DNA of 64,000 bases. It comes from a candidate division TA06 bacterium (GTDB lineage Bacteria > Edwardsbacteria > AC1 > EtOH8). The stretch is taken from positions 124,001-188,000 of the forward strand of contig JACRJI010000010.1 of the NCBI GenBank assembly GCA_016235665.1, in the 5' to 3' direction. Numbering within the stretch: the stretch's first letter is position 1; the number at the start of each line of letters is the position of its first letter. Below the pieces are notes generated by a model. That model did no database searches and was not told where the DNA came from. It worked only from the letters and a program-made list of their open reading frames with translations. Positions 43,868-52,237 of this stretch are shown piece by piece. Both the position numbers and the translations under genes were made by a program.

Positions 43868-46552
43868 ATGAAAAAAGAATCCCATATCAGAAAACATGAG
43901 GTGTCCAGACCACTGGTGAAAAAAAAGCCAGGGGAGAGAGGCGGTACGGCCATTCGAAAAGGACACAAGCGGCGGGCCGGACCCGTTCTTGAAACCCTGC
44001 ATAATGGCGAAAAGCTGTATCGGACACTATTGGAGATGTCACCTGATGCGGTCTATCTTAGTCAGAAAGGAATAATCATCGAGGCCAACCAAGCGGCGGC
44101 GGTGTTGTTCGGACTGAAAGACCCGGGCCAGCTGGCCGGTCGGCCGCTGATGGATTTCGCCCATCCCGACTCCCGGCCCTTGATAGGCGAACGCGAAAAA
44201 ATACTTTTTTCCGGGGAATCCGAGATCCCGATGGCAGAGGAGAAGCTGGTCCACCCCGATGGAAGCATCATCCATGTCGAGGTAAAATCCCGCTCCTTTC
44301 TCCACCGCGGCCAGCTTCTGGTGCAAAGCGTGGCCCGGGACATCACCGATCGCAGGAAGGTGGAGCAGGAACTGGTCCGGTTCAAGCGGCAGATGGAATA
44401 CATGCTGGGTGCAACCAGGACGGCGGTAGCGGTCATCAACTCAGAACTGGATATCACCTACCTGAGTCCCAGTTGGGAAAGTAAGTTCGGTCCGGTTTCT
44501 GGGCAGAAATGCCACCAGTATTTTGAGAGAAAGGAAAGGCCATGCCGGCCGTGTCGGATAATGGCCGCCATCGAGAGTGGGAAGACCGTGGTGATCGAGG
44601 AGCCGCAGGCCGGGGACCCCGGTCGGATCGTCCAAGTGCACATAGTCCCGTTCCAGGACGAATCCGGCCAGTGGATGGCTGCCGAGTTCACAATCGACAT
44701 CACCGACCTCAAGCAGGTCCAGACCGAATTGGCCCGGCGCCAGTTGGAGCTTTTGACACTACTGGACAACATCCCGGCCGGAGTGTTCTTCAAGGACAGC
44801 CGGGGCCGTTACATACTGGCCAACCGCAATTTCTGCCAGACAGCCGGGATCGCCCAGGAAAAACTTCCGGGCAGGACCGATGAGGACATCTTTCCCAAGG
44901 AGACCGCACGGCGTAACCGCGAGAACGAAGCCTGGGTGCTTTCCTGCGACCATCCGCAGTTGCTGGGCGAGAGCGAGGCGGTCCAGGACGGGCGGCAGGT
45001 TACCCTGGAGATGATGATGGTCCCGGTACGGGACGAGCGGGGCGTGGCCCAGGGTATCATAGGCATCCAATACAATATCACTGAGCGCAAGCAGGCAGAG
45101 GAGCAGGTCCGGATGTCGGCCCTGCAATGGCAGACGACATTCGACGCCATGAACGAGGGCATCGCCCTGGTCGACGACCTGGGCGTGGTCCAGCGCTGCA
45201 ACCGGGCCCTGGCAAAGATCCTGGGCCGCCCCGAGGGCGAGATCGCGGGGGCACTGTCACGGGAACTGCTCTCTGAAGGAGAGGTCCAGGCCGGGCCGAA
45301 TTCTATGGATGACCTGCCGGCAGGGCGGGAACGGGTACGCCGGGAGATCAGGTTCGGTGAGAGATGGCTGAGCCTGACCATAGATCCCATCCTGGACCGG
45401 GAAGGCGAGCCGGCCGGTTCGGTTTTCATCCTCAGGGACGTCACCGAGGTCCGTCAGGCCCAGGAGACCACCAGGCTGATGGTGCAGGCCATCGAGCAGA
45501 TGGAGGAGGGAGTGATGATCTACGACACCTCCGACCGGATTGTCTATGTCAATCCGGCGATGGAAAGGATCACCGGTTATGCCCGGGATGAGATGATCGG
45601 CCGGAGCGAGGTCGTTCCCCAACAGCACCTGACCCCGGAATTTCTGGAGTACTGGCGAAAGGTCTGGGAGCAGGTGGCGGCCAACCGTTTCTGGCGGGGA
45701 TCCAAGCGCTCTGTCCGCAAGGATGGAACTGCCTACGAACAGGAGCTGGTGGCCTCGGTGGTCAGGAATCAGAACTCAGAAATCATCAGCTATCTGGTGG
45801 TGGTCCGGGATGTCACCGAGCAGAAGAGGCTGGTGACCATAGCCGAGGCGGTCAACAACATGAACAACATCGGCGTCATCTTCTCCGGGGTCCGCCACGA
45901 GCTGGGGAACCCGGTCAACTCTATCAAAACCGCCACCAGCATTCTCCGGGATGGCTTCGACACAATGAAAGACGGAGCCAAACGGGAGTACCTGGAGCGG
46001 ATAATCTCAGATGTGCAACGGCTGGAGGCCCTGCTGAAAGTGCTGCACAGCTTCAGCATGTTCGAGGACCTGTCGCTGGGGCCGGTGGAGCTGTGCGCCT
46101 TCATCCGCGACCTGATGCCCACGGTGGAGCCGGACTTCGAAAAGGCCGGCATCAGGTTCGATTACCAATTCCCGGGGAACGCCTGTCCGGTGCTGGCCGA
46201 CCGCCGGGCCCTGTACCAAATAGTAGTCAACCTGCTGACCAACGCTTTCAATGCCCTGCGGGGGCGGGAAAATCCCGGCATCAGTATCCGGGTGGTCTGC
46301 GGGAGCGAGGCCCACCGGATAGAATTGGAGGACAACGGGACCGGTATGTCGGACGAGGTCAAGGACAACATTTTCAAACCATTCTATACCAACAGGCCGG
46401 GCGGCACCGGACTGGGCATGGTGATCTGCCAGAAGCTGGTGCTGGCCATGAAAGGGTACATAGAGGTAGAGAGCGTCCAGGGCCGGGGAACAAGGGTCTC
46501 GGTAACTTTGCCCCGGGCCGGGAGCACCGAAGCAACCGAAGATAAAGGATGA
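43868..46552 (+). CDS. Multi-PAS hybrid-free sensor histidine kinase
   Basis: 894 residues from ATG 43868; the frame is open to 43811 but that stretch is leader. No membrane segment, so it is cytoplasmic. Four to five PAS domains in a row (about 50-150, 175-290, 300-410, 425-530, 540-650), each ending in a PAC-like DITxxK block. The second has a cysteine set (KCHQ...CRPC) that may bind metal or a cofactor. HisKA His677 (FSGVRHELGNPVNS) and an HATPase domain (N: LLTNAFNAL; G: DNGTGMSD, GGTGLGMVI). It ends 7 bp before its regulator, the usual kinase-regulator pair. Confidence 0.92.
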   Translation: MKKESHIRKHEVSRPLVKKKPGERGGTAIRKGHKRRAGPVLETLHNGEKLYRTLLEMSPDAVYLSQKGIIIEANQAAAVLFGLKDPGQLAGRPLMDFAHPDSRPLIGEREKILFSGESEIPMAEEKLVHPDGSIIHVEVKSRSFLHRGQLLVQSVARDITDRRKVEQELVRFKRQMEYMLGATRTAVAVINSELDITYLSPSWESKFGPVSGQKCHQYFERKERPCRPCRIMAAIESGKTVVIEEPQAGDPGRIVQVHIVPFQDESGQWMAAEFTIDITDLKQVQTELARRQLELLTLLDNIPAGVFFKDSRGRYILANRNFCQTAGIAQEKLPGRTDEDIFPKETARRNRENEAWVLSCDHPQLLGESEAVQDGRQVTLEMMMVPVRDERGVAQGIIGIQYNITERKQAEEQVRMSALQWQTTFDAMNEGIALVDDLGVVQRCNRALAKILGRPEGEIAGALSRELLSEGEVQAGPNSMDDLPAGRERVRREIRFGERWLSLTIDPILDREGEPAGSVFILRDVTEVRQAQETTRLMVQAIEQMEEGVMIYDTSDRIVYVNPAMERITGYARDEMIGRSEVVPQQHLTPEFLEYWRKVWEQVAANRFWRGSKRSVRKDGTAYEQELVASVVRNQNSEIISYLVVVRDVTEQKRLVTIAEAVNNMNNIGVIFSGVRHELGNPVNSIKTATSILRDGFDTMKDGAKREYLERIISDVQRLEALLKVLHSFSMFEDLSLGPVELCAFIRDLMPTVEPDFEKAGIRFDYQFPGNACPVLADRRALYQIVVNLLTNAFNALRGRENPGISIRVVCGSEAHRIELEDNGTGMSDEVKDNIFKPFYTNRPGGTGLGMVICQKLVLAMKGYIEVESVQGRGTRVSVTLPRAGSTEATEDKG

Positions 46553-46559
46553 GCCGAAA

Positions 46560-47900
46560 ATGTCCCAGCTGAGCGTTTTGATCATCGACGACGACCGGAA
46601 TTTCTCGCTGTCGATCCGCGACTACCTGTCGGGCAGGAACTACAAGGTAGAGGTGGCCAACACTGGAAGCGAGGGGCTGAGGTTGGCCCGGGAGCAGTGG
46701 TTCCACCTAGCCCTGCTGGACGAGAACCTGCCCGACGCCAAGGGCCACCTTCTTTGCTCCGAGCTCTTAAAGTGCAACGCCGACCTCAAGATAGTCTTCA
46801 TTACCGCCCATCCCAGCTTCAACCACGCCCTGCAGGCCATCAGGGCCGGGGCCTTCGACTACCTGTCAAAGCCCTTCGAGCTGGGGGAACTAGACCTGTC
46901 GCTGGCCAACGCCGCCCGCACCCTGGAGCTGGAGCAGGAGGCCGATATCGGCCGTTATGCCGCCTCCCGGGACCAACTTGGCAACCAATTGGTCTGGGCT
47001 TCACCGGCCATGGCCAAGCTTAAGGGCGAGGCCGAGATGATCACCGACAGCGGATCCCCTGTGATGATCACCGGCGAGACCGGGACCGGCAAGAACCTGC
47101 TGGCCCGGCACATTCACCAGCGAAGCAGCCGGCACGACGGGCCGTTCATAGTAATCAATTGCTCGGCCATACCTGAGAACCTGGCCGAGGCTGAACTGTT
47201 CGGCCACGAGAAGGGGGCTTTTACCGGGGCCGTGCGCACCAAGAAGGGGGTGTTCGAACTGGCCAGCGGCGGCACCCTGGTCCTGGACGAGATCGGCGAC
47301 ATGCCACTCTTGTTGCAGACCCGGCTTCTAACGGTGCTTGATAGCAGCGTCATCCGCAGGGTGGGCGGAGAGGTTACCATCCCAATCGACATCAGGTTGA
47401 TGGCTACCACCAATGCCGATCTGGAACAGGCCGTGGCCGCCAAGCGATTTCGCGCAGATCTGTATTACCGGCTGTCAGTCATCCGCTTCCTGGTACCGCC
47501 GCTCCGCAAGAGGGCGGAAGACATACCTTTGCTGGTGGGACATTTCCTAAAAAGCTTCAACCGCGGGGACACTACTGTCGACCTGTCGGAATGGGAGGCC
47601 TTGGTCAGTTACGATTGGCCAGGCAACATACGCGAGCTCCGCAACATCATAGAGCGGTCACTGTTGCTGCACCGGGACGGCCGGTTCCGGCCATCGGAGC
47701 TGATAGCTTTGAACGGGCAGAACGAACCAGGTCCGGAGCAGGCGAGCGTCAAATCGGATGGAGAACTAAAAACGCTGGATGAGGTGGAACGGCAGTGCAT
47801 AACGGCAGCATTGAAGAGATTCGGGGGCAACAAGAGCCAGGCGGCCAAGGCGCTTGGAATATCACTTTCAACCTTGAAACGCAAGGTCAACGAGACATAA
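46560..47900 (+). CDS. NtrC-family sigma54-dependent response regulator
   Basis: 446 residues: receiver (phosphoacceptor Asp54 in LALLDENLPD), AAA+ domain with GETGTGKN Walker A, the sigma54-contacting GAFTGA loop, LVLDEIGDM Walker B and a Fis-type helix-turn-helix (GGNKSQAAKALGISLSTLKRKV). It should activate sigma54 promoters from an upstream enhancer. A palindrome and a sigma54 promoter lie right downstream, which suggests the target is local. Confidence 0.95.
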   Translation: MSQLSVLIIDDDRNFSLSIRDYLSGRNYKVEVANTGSEGLRLAREQWFHLALLDENLPDAKGHLLCSELLKCNADLKIVFITAHPSFNHALQAIRAGAFDYLSKPFELGELDLSLANAARTLELEQEADIGRYAASRDQLGNQLVWASPAMAKLKGEAEMITDSGSPVMITGETGTGKNLLARHIHQRSSRHDGPFIVINCSAIPENLAEAELFGHEKGAFTGAVRTKKGVFELASGGTLVLDEIGDMPLLLQTRLLTVLDSSVIRRVGGEVTIPIDIRLMATTNADLEQAVAAKRFRADLYYRLSVIRFLVPPLRKRAEDIPLLVGHFLKSFNRGDTTVDLSEWEALVSYDWPGNIRELRNIIERSLLLHRDGRFRPSELIALNGQNEPGPEQASVKSDGELKTLDEVERQCITAALKRFGGNKSQAAKALGISLSTLKRKVNET

Positions 47901-47916
47901 ATAGCTCCAGAATATC

Positions 47917-47948
47917 AACCCCCGGAAGAAGACTTCCGGGGGTTTTTC
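47917..47948 (+). terminator. Rho-independent terminator
   Basis: AACCCCCGGAAG, AAGA loop, CTTCCGGGGGTTTTTC, ending the kinase-regulator operon. Confidence 0.9.
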
Positions 47949-47966
47949 GTTCCCAAATGGATGGGT

Positions 47967-47993
47967 CAAAATGAACCGGACCGGGTCATTTTG
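47967..47993. promoter_or_regulatory. Candidate enhancer (UAS) for the NtrC-type regulator
   Basis: CAAAATGAACC-ggacc-GGGTCATTTTG, ten of eleven arm positions complementary, centred about 125 bp upstream of the sigma54 -12 element, the usual distance for an enhancer-binding protein. Confidence 0.55.
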
Positions 47994-48091
47994 GCCAAAA
48001 TAGTTCTCCGGTTCCCGGGATCTTAAAAATGACGACTCCACAACTGCAGCAAGAACAATGAGTAACAGAAACAGTGTTTTTTATCGTTTTA

Positions 48092-48107
48092 TGGCACAGC
48101 TTTTGCT
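48092..48107 (+). promoter_or_regulatory. Sigma54 promoter
   Basis: TGGCACAGCTTTTGCT: -24 GG at 48093-48094 and -12 GC at 48105-48106, TGGCAC-N5-TTGC, matching the consensus. It would drive the small ORF at 48196 and the TPR gene at 48343. Confidence 0.75.
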
Positions 48108-48195
48108 TTCTATTTAGAAGTGAAGACATGGCAATGACCAGAAAAGAAATAAATATTGCTGCAACCTGCAGAAACATCAAAGTGGAGGTAGAACG

Positions 48196-48285
48196 ATGAA
48201 GAACAAAGACATACCAAAAAAGAGCAAATCTGTTGAGTTGGCTTCGCAATATGTCATCGCTTCCCAGTTCTTGTACAGCATTTGA
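48196..48285 (+). CDS. Small peptide ORF (29 residues) behind the sigma54 promoter
   Basis: ATG at 48196 has a clear GGAGGT site (48184-48189). The product starts MKNKDIPKKSKSVELASQYV and ends IASQFLYSI: a lysine-rich N-terminus and a more hydrophobic C-terminus, with no recognisable domain. It is about 100 nt downstream of the sigma54 promoter and 57 nt before the secreted TPR gene. It could be a signalling peptide, a leader peptide or a chance ORF. Confidence 0.5.
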   Translation: MKNKDIPKKSKSVELASQYVIASQFLYSI

Positions 48286-48342
48286 ACCGATTGGGATATC
48301 CTAAAAAGAAAAAATCAAACCATCAAAATAAGGAATACTTCA

Positions 48343-48813
48343 ATGAAAACGGTACTTCTCTCAATACTCATTGCTGCCCTGTTCGCGGGCACGATCTTCG
48401 GCGCCCCCGCCGCTATCCGGACCCCAGAAGATCCCAGAGGCTACGATGCCCATAACTGTTTCAGGGTGCCGCCTTTCTGGCGGATGGCGAGCCAGATCAC
48501 CGGGGATCTGGACCTCCAGGCCAAGAGCGCATTTTGGCTGGGCAACTATAAACTGGCTGTCGAACTTTTCCAGAGGCTGTTGAAATCGGGCTGCAAGGAT
48601 TGTTATAATATTTACAACCTGGCCTGTTGCTACGGTCAACTGGGAGATGCCGAAGAGGCTGCCCGGTATCTGAGGCTGTCGGTGGAAAGAGGCTTCAGCA
48701 ACATTGAACATATCAGGAACGATCCCGATTTTCAGAAGGTCAGAGAATCACCATATTTTCAGATGACGATTGACTGGATAGGGAAAGAGCTAAGCCGGAA
48801 GAATGGCGAATGA
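48343..48813 (+). CDS. Small secreted TPR-type protein
   Basis: 156 residues. Signal peptide MKTVLLSILIAALFAGTIFG, then at least two TPR-like helix pairs (WLGNYKLAVELFQRLLKSGC, IYNLACCYGQLGDAEEAARYL) and an ending (DPDFQKVRESPYFQ) like the TPR end-of-group motif. Paired cysteines in the repeats could form disulfides outside the cytoplasm. Partner and role are unknown; it sits in the sigma54-controlled unit downstream of the small ORF. AAGGA site. Confidence 0.75.
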   Translation: MKTVLLSILIAALFAGTIFGAPAAIRTPEDPRGYDAHNCFRVPPFWRMASQITGDLDLQAKSAFWLGNYKLAVELFQRLLKSGCKDCYNIYNLACCYGQLGDAEEAARYLRLSVERGFSNIEHIRNDPDFQKVRESPYFQMTIDWIGKELSRKNGE

Positions 48814-48854
48814 ATCAGGCATGGGGCTGTGATATATCTGAACGACAAGATTCG

Positions 48855-48992
48855 GAGGTTGGGGGACTTGGCCTGTGGAATATGGTTTATATGCCCTCGT
48901 TGCCAGGCAGCCAAGTTCCCCAGGCCAGTCCGGTCGAGGGATGAAGATGATCAGTTACCCGTTAAAGTGGCAGCCTCAGGGCTGCTTTTTTA
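48855..48992 (+). ncRNA. Structured RNA leader with possible pseudoknot and terminator
   Basis: A 12-bp stem (GGGGGACTTGGC 48861-48872 with GCCAAGTTCCCC 48910-48921) encloses a loop whose CCCTCG (48894-48899) is complementary to CGAGGG (48935-48940), allowing a pseudoknot. A terminator (GGCAGCC-TCA-GGGCTGC-TTTTTT, 48969-48991) follows 33 bp before the next ATG. This layout suits a riboswitch, attenuator or 3'-end small RNA. I cannot match it to a known class. Confidence 0.5.
48969..48991 (+). terminator. Terminator within the structured leader
   Basis: GGCAGCC, TCA loop, GGGCTGC, T6. Confidence 0.8.
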
Positions 48993-49023
48993 AAGGCGGG
49001 ATAAAAGAAAGAAAGGAAGATAG

Positions 49024-49260
49024 ATGAATATTGTAATATCTGAAGAAGTTAAGAAAGCAACGGCAAATTGCAGGAAAAAGTTCTGTTGTTTATCCGGTGA
49101 TCGCGAAAAGATATGTGAAGTTAAAGAATGCATTAATAATGTAGTTTATTTTATCGCCTCCAGAAAAGGCGGCGATTGTCCATATAAAATGTCTTTTGGC
49201 AATGGTTATGTATGTAACTGCCCAGTCCGAAAAGATCTTTATAGAAAATATAAAATATAG
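49024..49260 (+). CDS. Small cysteine-rich protein
   Basis: 78 residues with eight cysteines (C16, C21, C22, C31, C36, C52, C64, C66), including CC, CxxxxC and CNC arrangements, and the segment MSFGNGYVCNCPVRKDLY. No signal peptide, so metal or Fe-S binding in the cytoplasm is more likely than disulfides. Well-placed GAAAGGAAG site. I know of no characterised family. It is the first gene after the structured leader. Confidence 0.65.
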   Translation: MNIVISEEVKKATANCRKKFCCLSGDREKICEVKECINNVVYFIASRKGGDCPYKMSFGNGYVCNCPVRKDLYRKYKI

Positions 49261-49610
49261 TTGAAGCGCTCCGCCAGTATCCCGGCGTAAATGTTACTCT
49301 AACGAAAAAACCCATAAGCAAGGGCCTATGGGTTTTAGTATTTTGGCGGGTCTATTATTGCAAATCATGGCTCCCCGGATTGGTGTCACAAAGCATGCTT
49401 TTATGGGATAAGACCAGAACAGAGATGAAGCGGGTGGCCAAGGGCCATACCAAGCTATCTCTTGCAATCAATAGATAGGCAGCCTTCAGTATCTCGAAAT
49501 TTGGGACCTAATAGGTCAGCGGCTAAATCATATCGGCATATTAGTTGATAAAATAACTTGCTTTTCAATGCGCTTTCATTGTATCCTTTACTTGTAAAAC
49601 ACAATATTTT
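49261..49610. other. Intergenic region with repeated element B, no gene seen
   Basis: A hairpin (AAACCCATA/TATGGGTTT, 49305-49336) and about 80 bases (49365-49445) matching element A at 43456-43540 at roughly 75-80% by eye. The rest is AT-rich leader to the pseudopilin gene. Confidence 0.5.
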
Positions 49611-50162
49611 ATGAAGTTGAAACGAACATACAATCAAAAAGCATTTACCCGCCTACGCAGTTGGCTATTAGAAATACCCTTTACTGAATGTGCGAGGCGG
49701 ATTGTCCATCGGAGCTATAGTATAGGCGGGTACGCTTCGGCGGGTTTCGCTCGTCGTAAGCAGGGAGCTGTTGCCAATGTTTTTACTGTGGTGGGCTTCA
49801 CCATGGTGGAAATGCTGGTGGCGGTAACAATAATTGCCATATTGATACTGCCTTTGGCCGGGTTTTTGTCGGGTCATCTTAAGCGCGATGAGAGAACGAT
49901 CGAAACCAGGCTGGCTTTAAGCGTGGCCCGGCAGACCATGGACCGGCTGTTGGCGGCGGAAGTCTCCCCTTACAATATTAAGGATGATTCCTTGGCCGTA
50001 AATGTCAATGGAAAACAGTGGGTGGTGGTGATTGATCCCATTGACGGACATGAACTGGGAGAGCCGGCCAACGGCACCGATCCCCTGGAGATAAGGGTCA
50101 GGGTATATTCCCTGAACAATAAAAGGCTTATGGCCCGGCTGACCGCTTTGAAAGGCCAGTGA
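49611..50162 (+). CDS. Prepilin-like (pseudopilin) protein, start uncertain
   Basis: The part from about residue 60 is a type IV prepilin/pseudopilin: GFTMVEMLVAVTIIAILILP with the conserved Glu5 and hydrophobic helix. The long frame before it (...CARRIVHRSYSIGG...) reads through text that looks like dispersed repeat, so the true start is nearer, perhaps the GTGs at 49788-49793. Size and neighbours suit a minor pseudopilin (GspI/PilV-like). The stop overlaps the next start. Confidence 0.65.
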   Translation: MKLKRTYNQKAFTRLRSWLLEIPFTECARRIVHRSYSIGGYASAGFARRKQGAVANVFTVVGFTMVEMLVAVTIIAILILPLAGFLSGHLKRDERTIETRLALSVARQTMDRLLAAEVSPYNIKDDSLAVNVNGKQWVVVIDPIDGHELGEPANGTDPLEIRVRVYSLNNKRLMARLTALKGQ

Positions 50163-50737
50163 TGACGAGTTCCCGGCAAAAAGGATTTTCGCTGATAGAA
50201 CTGATGCAGACTCTGGTCATCTTCAGTTTAGTGATGGCCATGGTCTTCGGTTTGTTCGTGAAGATCAAGCGGACCATGGACCAGCGGGAGCGCCGGTACG
50301 AGCTGTTCAATGCATCCCAGAAAATGGCGGCCGAGGTCGAATCGGCGCTTAAAAACGCTTCCGGCTGGAGCTGGGGCAAGCCCAATGGCATCTGTTTCAC
50401 CGGCAGCGATGACGACACAGTCAAGATCGTCTGGCAGGCCAGGGACAGCATGCTTTATTGGAATGATAAAAAATGCTTTGAAGGAAACGCCAGGGTAACG
50501 GGTTTTCAGCTCAGCTTTGCGCCGGGCCCGGATTCGCTCGGTCTGTATACAGCCCGGGAATGGTTCGAAGAATTGGACGACGACCGCAGCGGCGTGCTTT
50601 GGGGCCGGGAACTGAACCGGGTAAAATGGATCAAACTGGAGATGACCGTGGCAAAAGACGCTCAGCAATTTAAAGTTGAACGGGATTTCCGGGCGCCGCC
50701 TCCTTTGATCGATAACACGGATTATATTGAACCATGA
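50159..50737 (+). CDS. Pseudopilin of GspJ/PilW type
   Basis: 192 residues; GTG 50159 or ATG 50162, overlapping the previous stop. Leader MMTSSRQKG followed by FSLIELMQTLVIFSLVMAMV, so a prepilin peptidase cut after G is expected. The C-terminal domain has DSLGLYTAREWFEELDDDRS-type loops. A minor pilin of a type II secretion or type IV pilus machine; no other core components lie close by except the secretin. Confidence 0.8.
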   Translation: MMTSSRQKGFSLIELMQTLVIFSLVMAMVFGLFVKIKRTMDQRERRYELFNASQKMAAEVESALKNASGWSWGKPNGICFTGSDDDTVKIVWQARDSMLYWNDKKCFEGNARVTGFQLSFAPGPDSLGLYTAREWFEELDDDRSGVLWGRELNRVKWIKLEMTVAKDAQQFKVERDFRAPPPLIDNTDYIEP

Positions 50738-51369
50738 AAAATCTTGGGATCATAATTAGTTTGTTCATTAGCGCCATGGCTTATGGCCAGGTGTACACCA
50801 GTACTATGGAAGACGGCCTGGTGCTTTCCAATATTCCCAGGGCAAACTTTGCCTGCGTCAGGCAGCTTAAAAAGAACAACCGGGCCTTGTACCAGAATCT
50901 GATAAATGCCGCCTCGGTAAAATATTCCCTGGACCCCAAGGTGCTGGAGGCGGTGATAGACGCCGAGTCACAGTACAACCCCAGGGCGCTCTCCTGCAAG
51001 GGGGCCCAGGGTTTGATGCAGTTGATGCCCCAGACGGCCTGGCAGTTGGGGGTAAGCAACCCTTTTGATCCGGAGCAGAACATAGACGCCGGGGCCAGGT
51101 ATTTGAAGCAGATGCTGGACAAGTTTGGGGCTTTAGAGCTGGCATTGGCGGCTTATAACGCCGGGCCTGGGGCGGTGGAGAAGCATGGCGGTATTCCGCC
51201 GTACCAGGAAACTAAAGAATATGTGAAAAAGATATGCTCCAGGGTTTCAAAAACAAGGCAGGAAAGTGATGTTGTTAAAAATGGCCAGGTGAGTGGGATA
51301 CAGCAAAAGGTTGTGAAAAAGGTAAAGGTAAAAAAAGATAAAACAGGGACTATTATTATTACTAATTAA
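50734..51369 (+). CDS. Lytic transglycosylase (SLT family)
   Basis: 211 residues. Signal-type N-terminus (MKNLGIIISLFISAMAYG), then an SLT domain with catalytic Glu78 in VIDAESQYNP, GAQGLMQLMPQTA, and ALAAYNAGPGAVEKHGGIPPY. It cleaves peptidoglycan, probably to let the pilus or secretion apparatus through. The C-terminus is Lys-rich (VVKKVKVKKDKTG). Its ATGA overlaps the preceding pseudopilin stop. Confidence 0.88.
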   Translation: MKNLGIIISLFISAMAYGQVYTSTMEDGLVLSNIPRANFACVRQLKKNNRALYQNLINAASVKYSLDPKVLEAVIDAESQYNPRALSCKGAQGLMQLMPQTAWQLGVSNPFDPEQNIDAGARYLKQMLDKFGALELALAAYNAGPGAVEKHGGIPPYQETKEYVKKICSRVSKTRQESDVVKNGQVSGIQQKVVKKVKVKKDKTGTIIITN

Positions 51370-51434
51370 GTGATCATTACTTTAATATATATACAGGTCA
51401 TTATGTTAGGATAGGGTATTACTAATTGATGCAC

Positions 51435-51466
51435 AAAAGCCCCGCTTTACAGCGGGGCTTTTGTTG
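51435..51466. terminator. Bidirectional terminator
   Basis: AAAAGCCCCGCT, TTAC loop, AGCGGGGCTTTT between convergent genes. Confidence 0.9.
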
Positions 51467-51485
51467 CTTCTAACAAGTAATATGT

Positions 51486-52187
51486 TTACTTTATCCTCTC
51501 AACCATCTTCTTTCCCAGCTTCTCGGCCGCACCATTAGCCATATCCTGAACGTCCCCGTTCTGTTTAACCTTCACCACATCCATTCCGCAAAGCTCGCCG
51601 TTGCTGCCCCACAGTATCTTGCCCATCAGCTCCAGTTTGTGCTTTTTGAACTCTATATCCCCCTCGCGGTAATCAGTTATCAGGCCGGTTATTATGTAAT
51701 CGGCCTTCAGCTTTTGGGCCAAAAGCACCAGTTGTTCCCGGCCGGCCGAGTCGGGCCGGGCTACTCCTAGCTCGGCTATGGCCGTGCCGGTCTCGCCGCC
51801 GTCCACCACTTGGCATTTACCGGAATTAAGCAGGTAAAAGCGCATCCGCTCGGCTATGTTTTTGCCCAGCCTGGCCGGGGCCCCGCCGGCATTTACGAAG
51901 TCCAGCACCGCCACCCGGGGCAGGGGCTTTGTTTGCTTGGCGGCCACCGGCTTTTCCTCCGGGGGCAGGATCTTCTTCTCGGCCGGGGGCTTGGGCTTGG
52001 CGCTTTCCGGTATTTTCCGTGCGTCCGGAGTCTTTAAACCTGCGGAATCAGCGCTGGTCCTAAGAATCTGAAGGTTGCGTTCGACCGGGGGCTGGGGCTC
52101 GGTCTGCCGGGAGCTGTCCGGCAGTGTTTGGGCCAGCAGGGGCAGGCCGGCCATCAACAGGATCAAAGTAAGAAGAGATTTCTTCAT
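51486..52187 (-). CDS. CsgG/LpoB-like periplasmic protein
   Basis: 233 residues. Signal peptide MKKSLLTLILLMAGLPLLAQ, a Pro/Lys-rich linker (about 20-88), then RVAVLDFVNAGG and DYIITGLITDY, the core strands of the CsgG/LpoB-type fold. Downstream of the secretin gene on the same strand, 50 bp apart. It may be an assembly or accessory factor for the secretin; not proven. Confidence 0.65.
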   Translation of the reverse strand: MKKSLLTLILLMAGLPLLAQTLPDSSRQTEPQPPVERNLQILRTSADSAGLKTPDARKIPESAKPKPPAEKKILPPEEKPVAAKQTKPLPRVAVLDFVNAGGAPARLGKNIAERMRFYLLNSGKCQVVDGGETGTAIAELGVARPDSAGREQLVLLAQKLKADYIITGLITDYREGDIEFKKHKLELMGKILWGSNGELCGMDVVKVKQNGDVQDMANGAAEKLGKKMVERIK

Positions 52188-52199
52188 GTATTTTATCTT

Positions 52200-52231
52200 C
52201 TATATTCAGTATTCGGCATTCAGTCTTCAGC
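52200..52231. repeat. TATTCAGTATTC-type intergenic repeat
   Basis: Reads CTATATTCAGTATTCGGCAT followed by TCAGTCTTCAGC. No gene between the CsgG-like and secretin genes. Confidence 0.4.
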
Positions 52232-52237
52232 GGAAAG

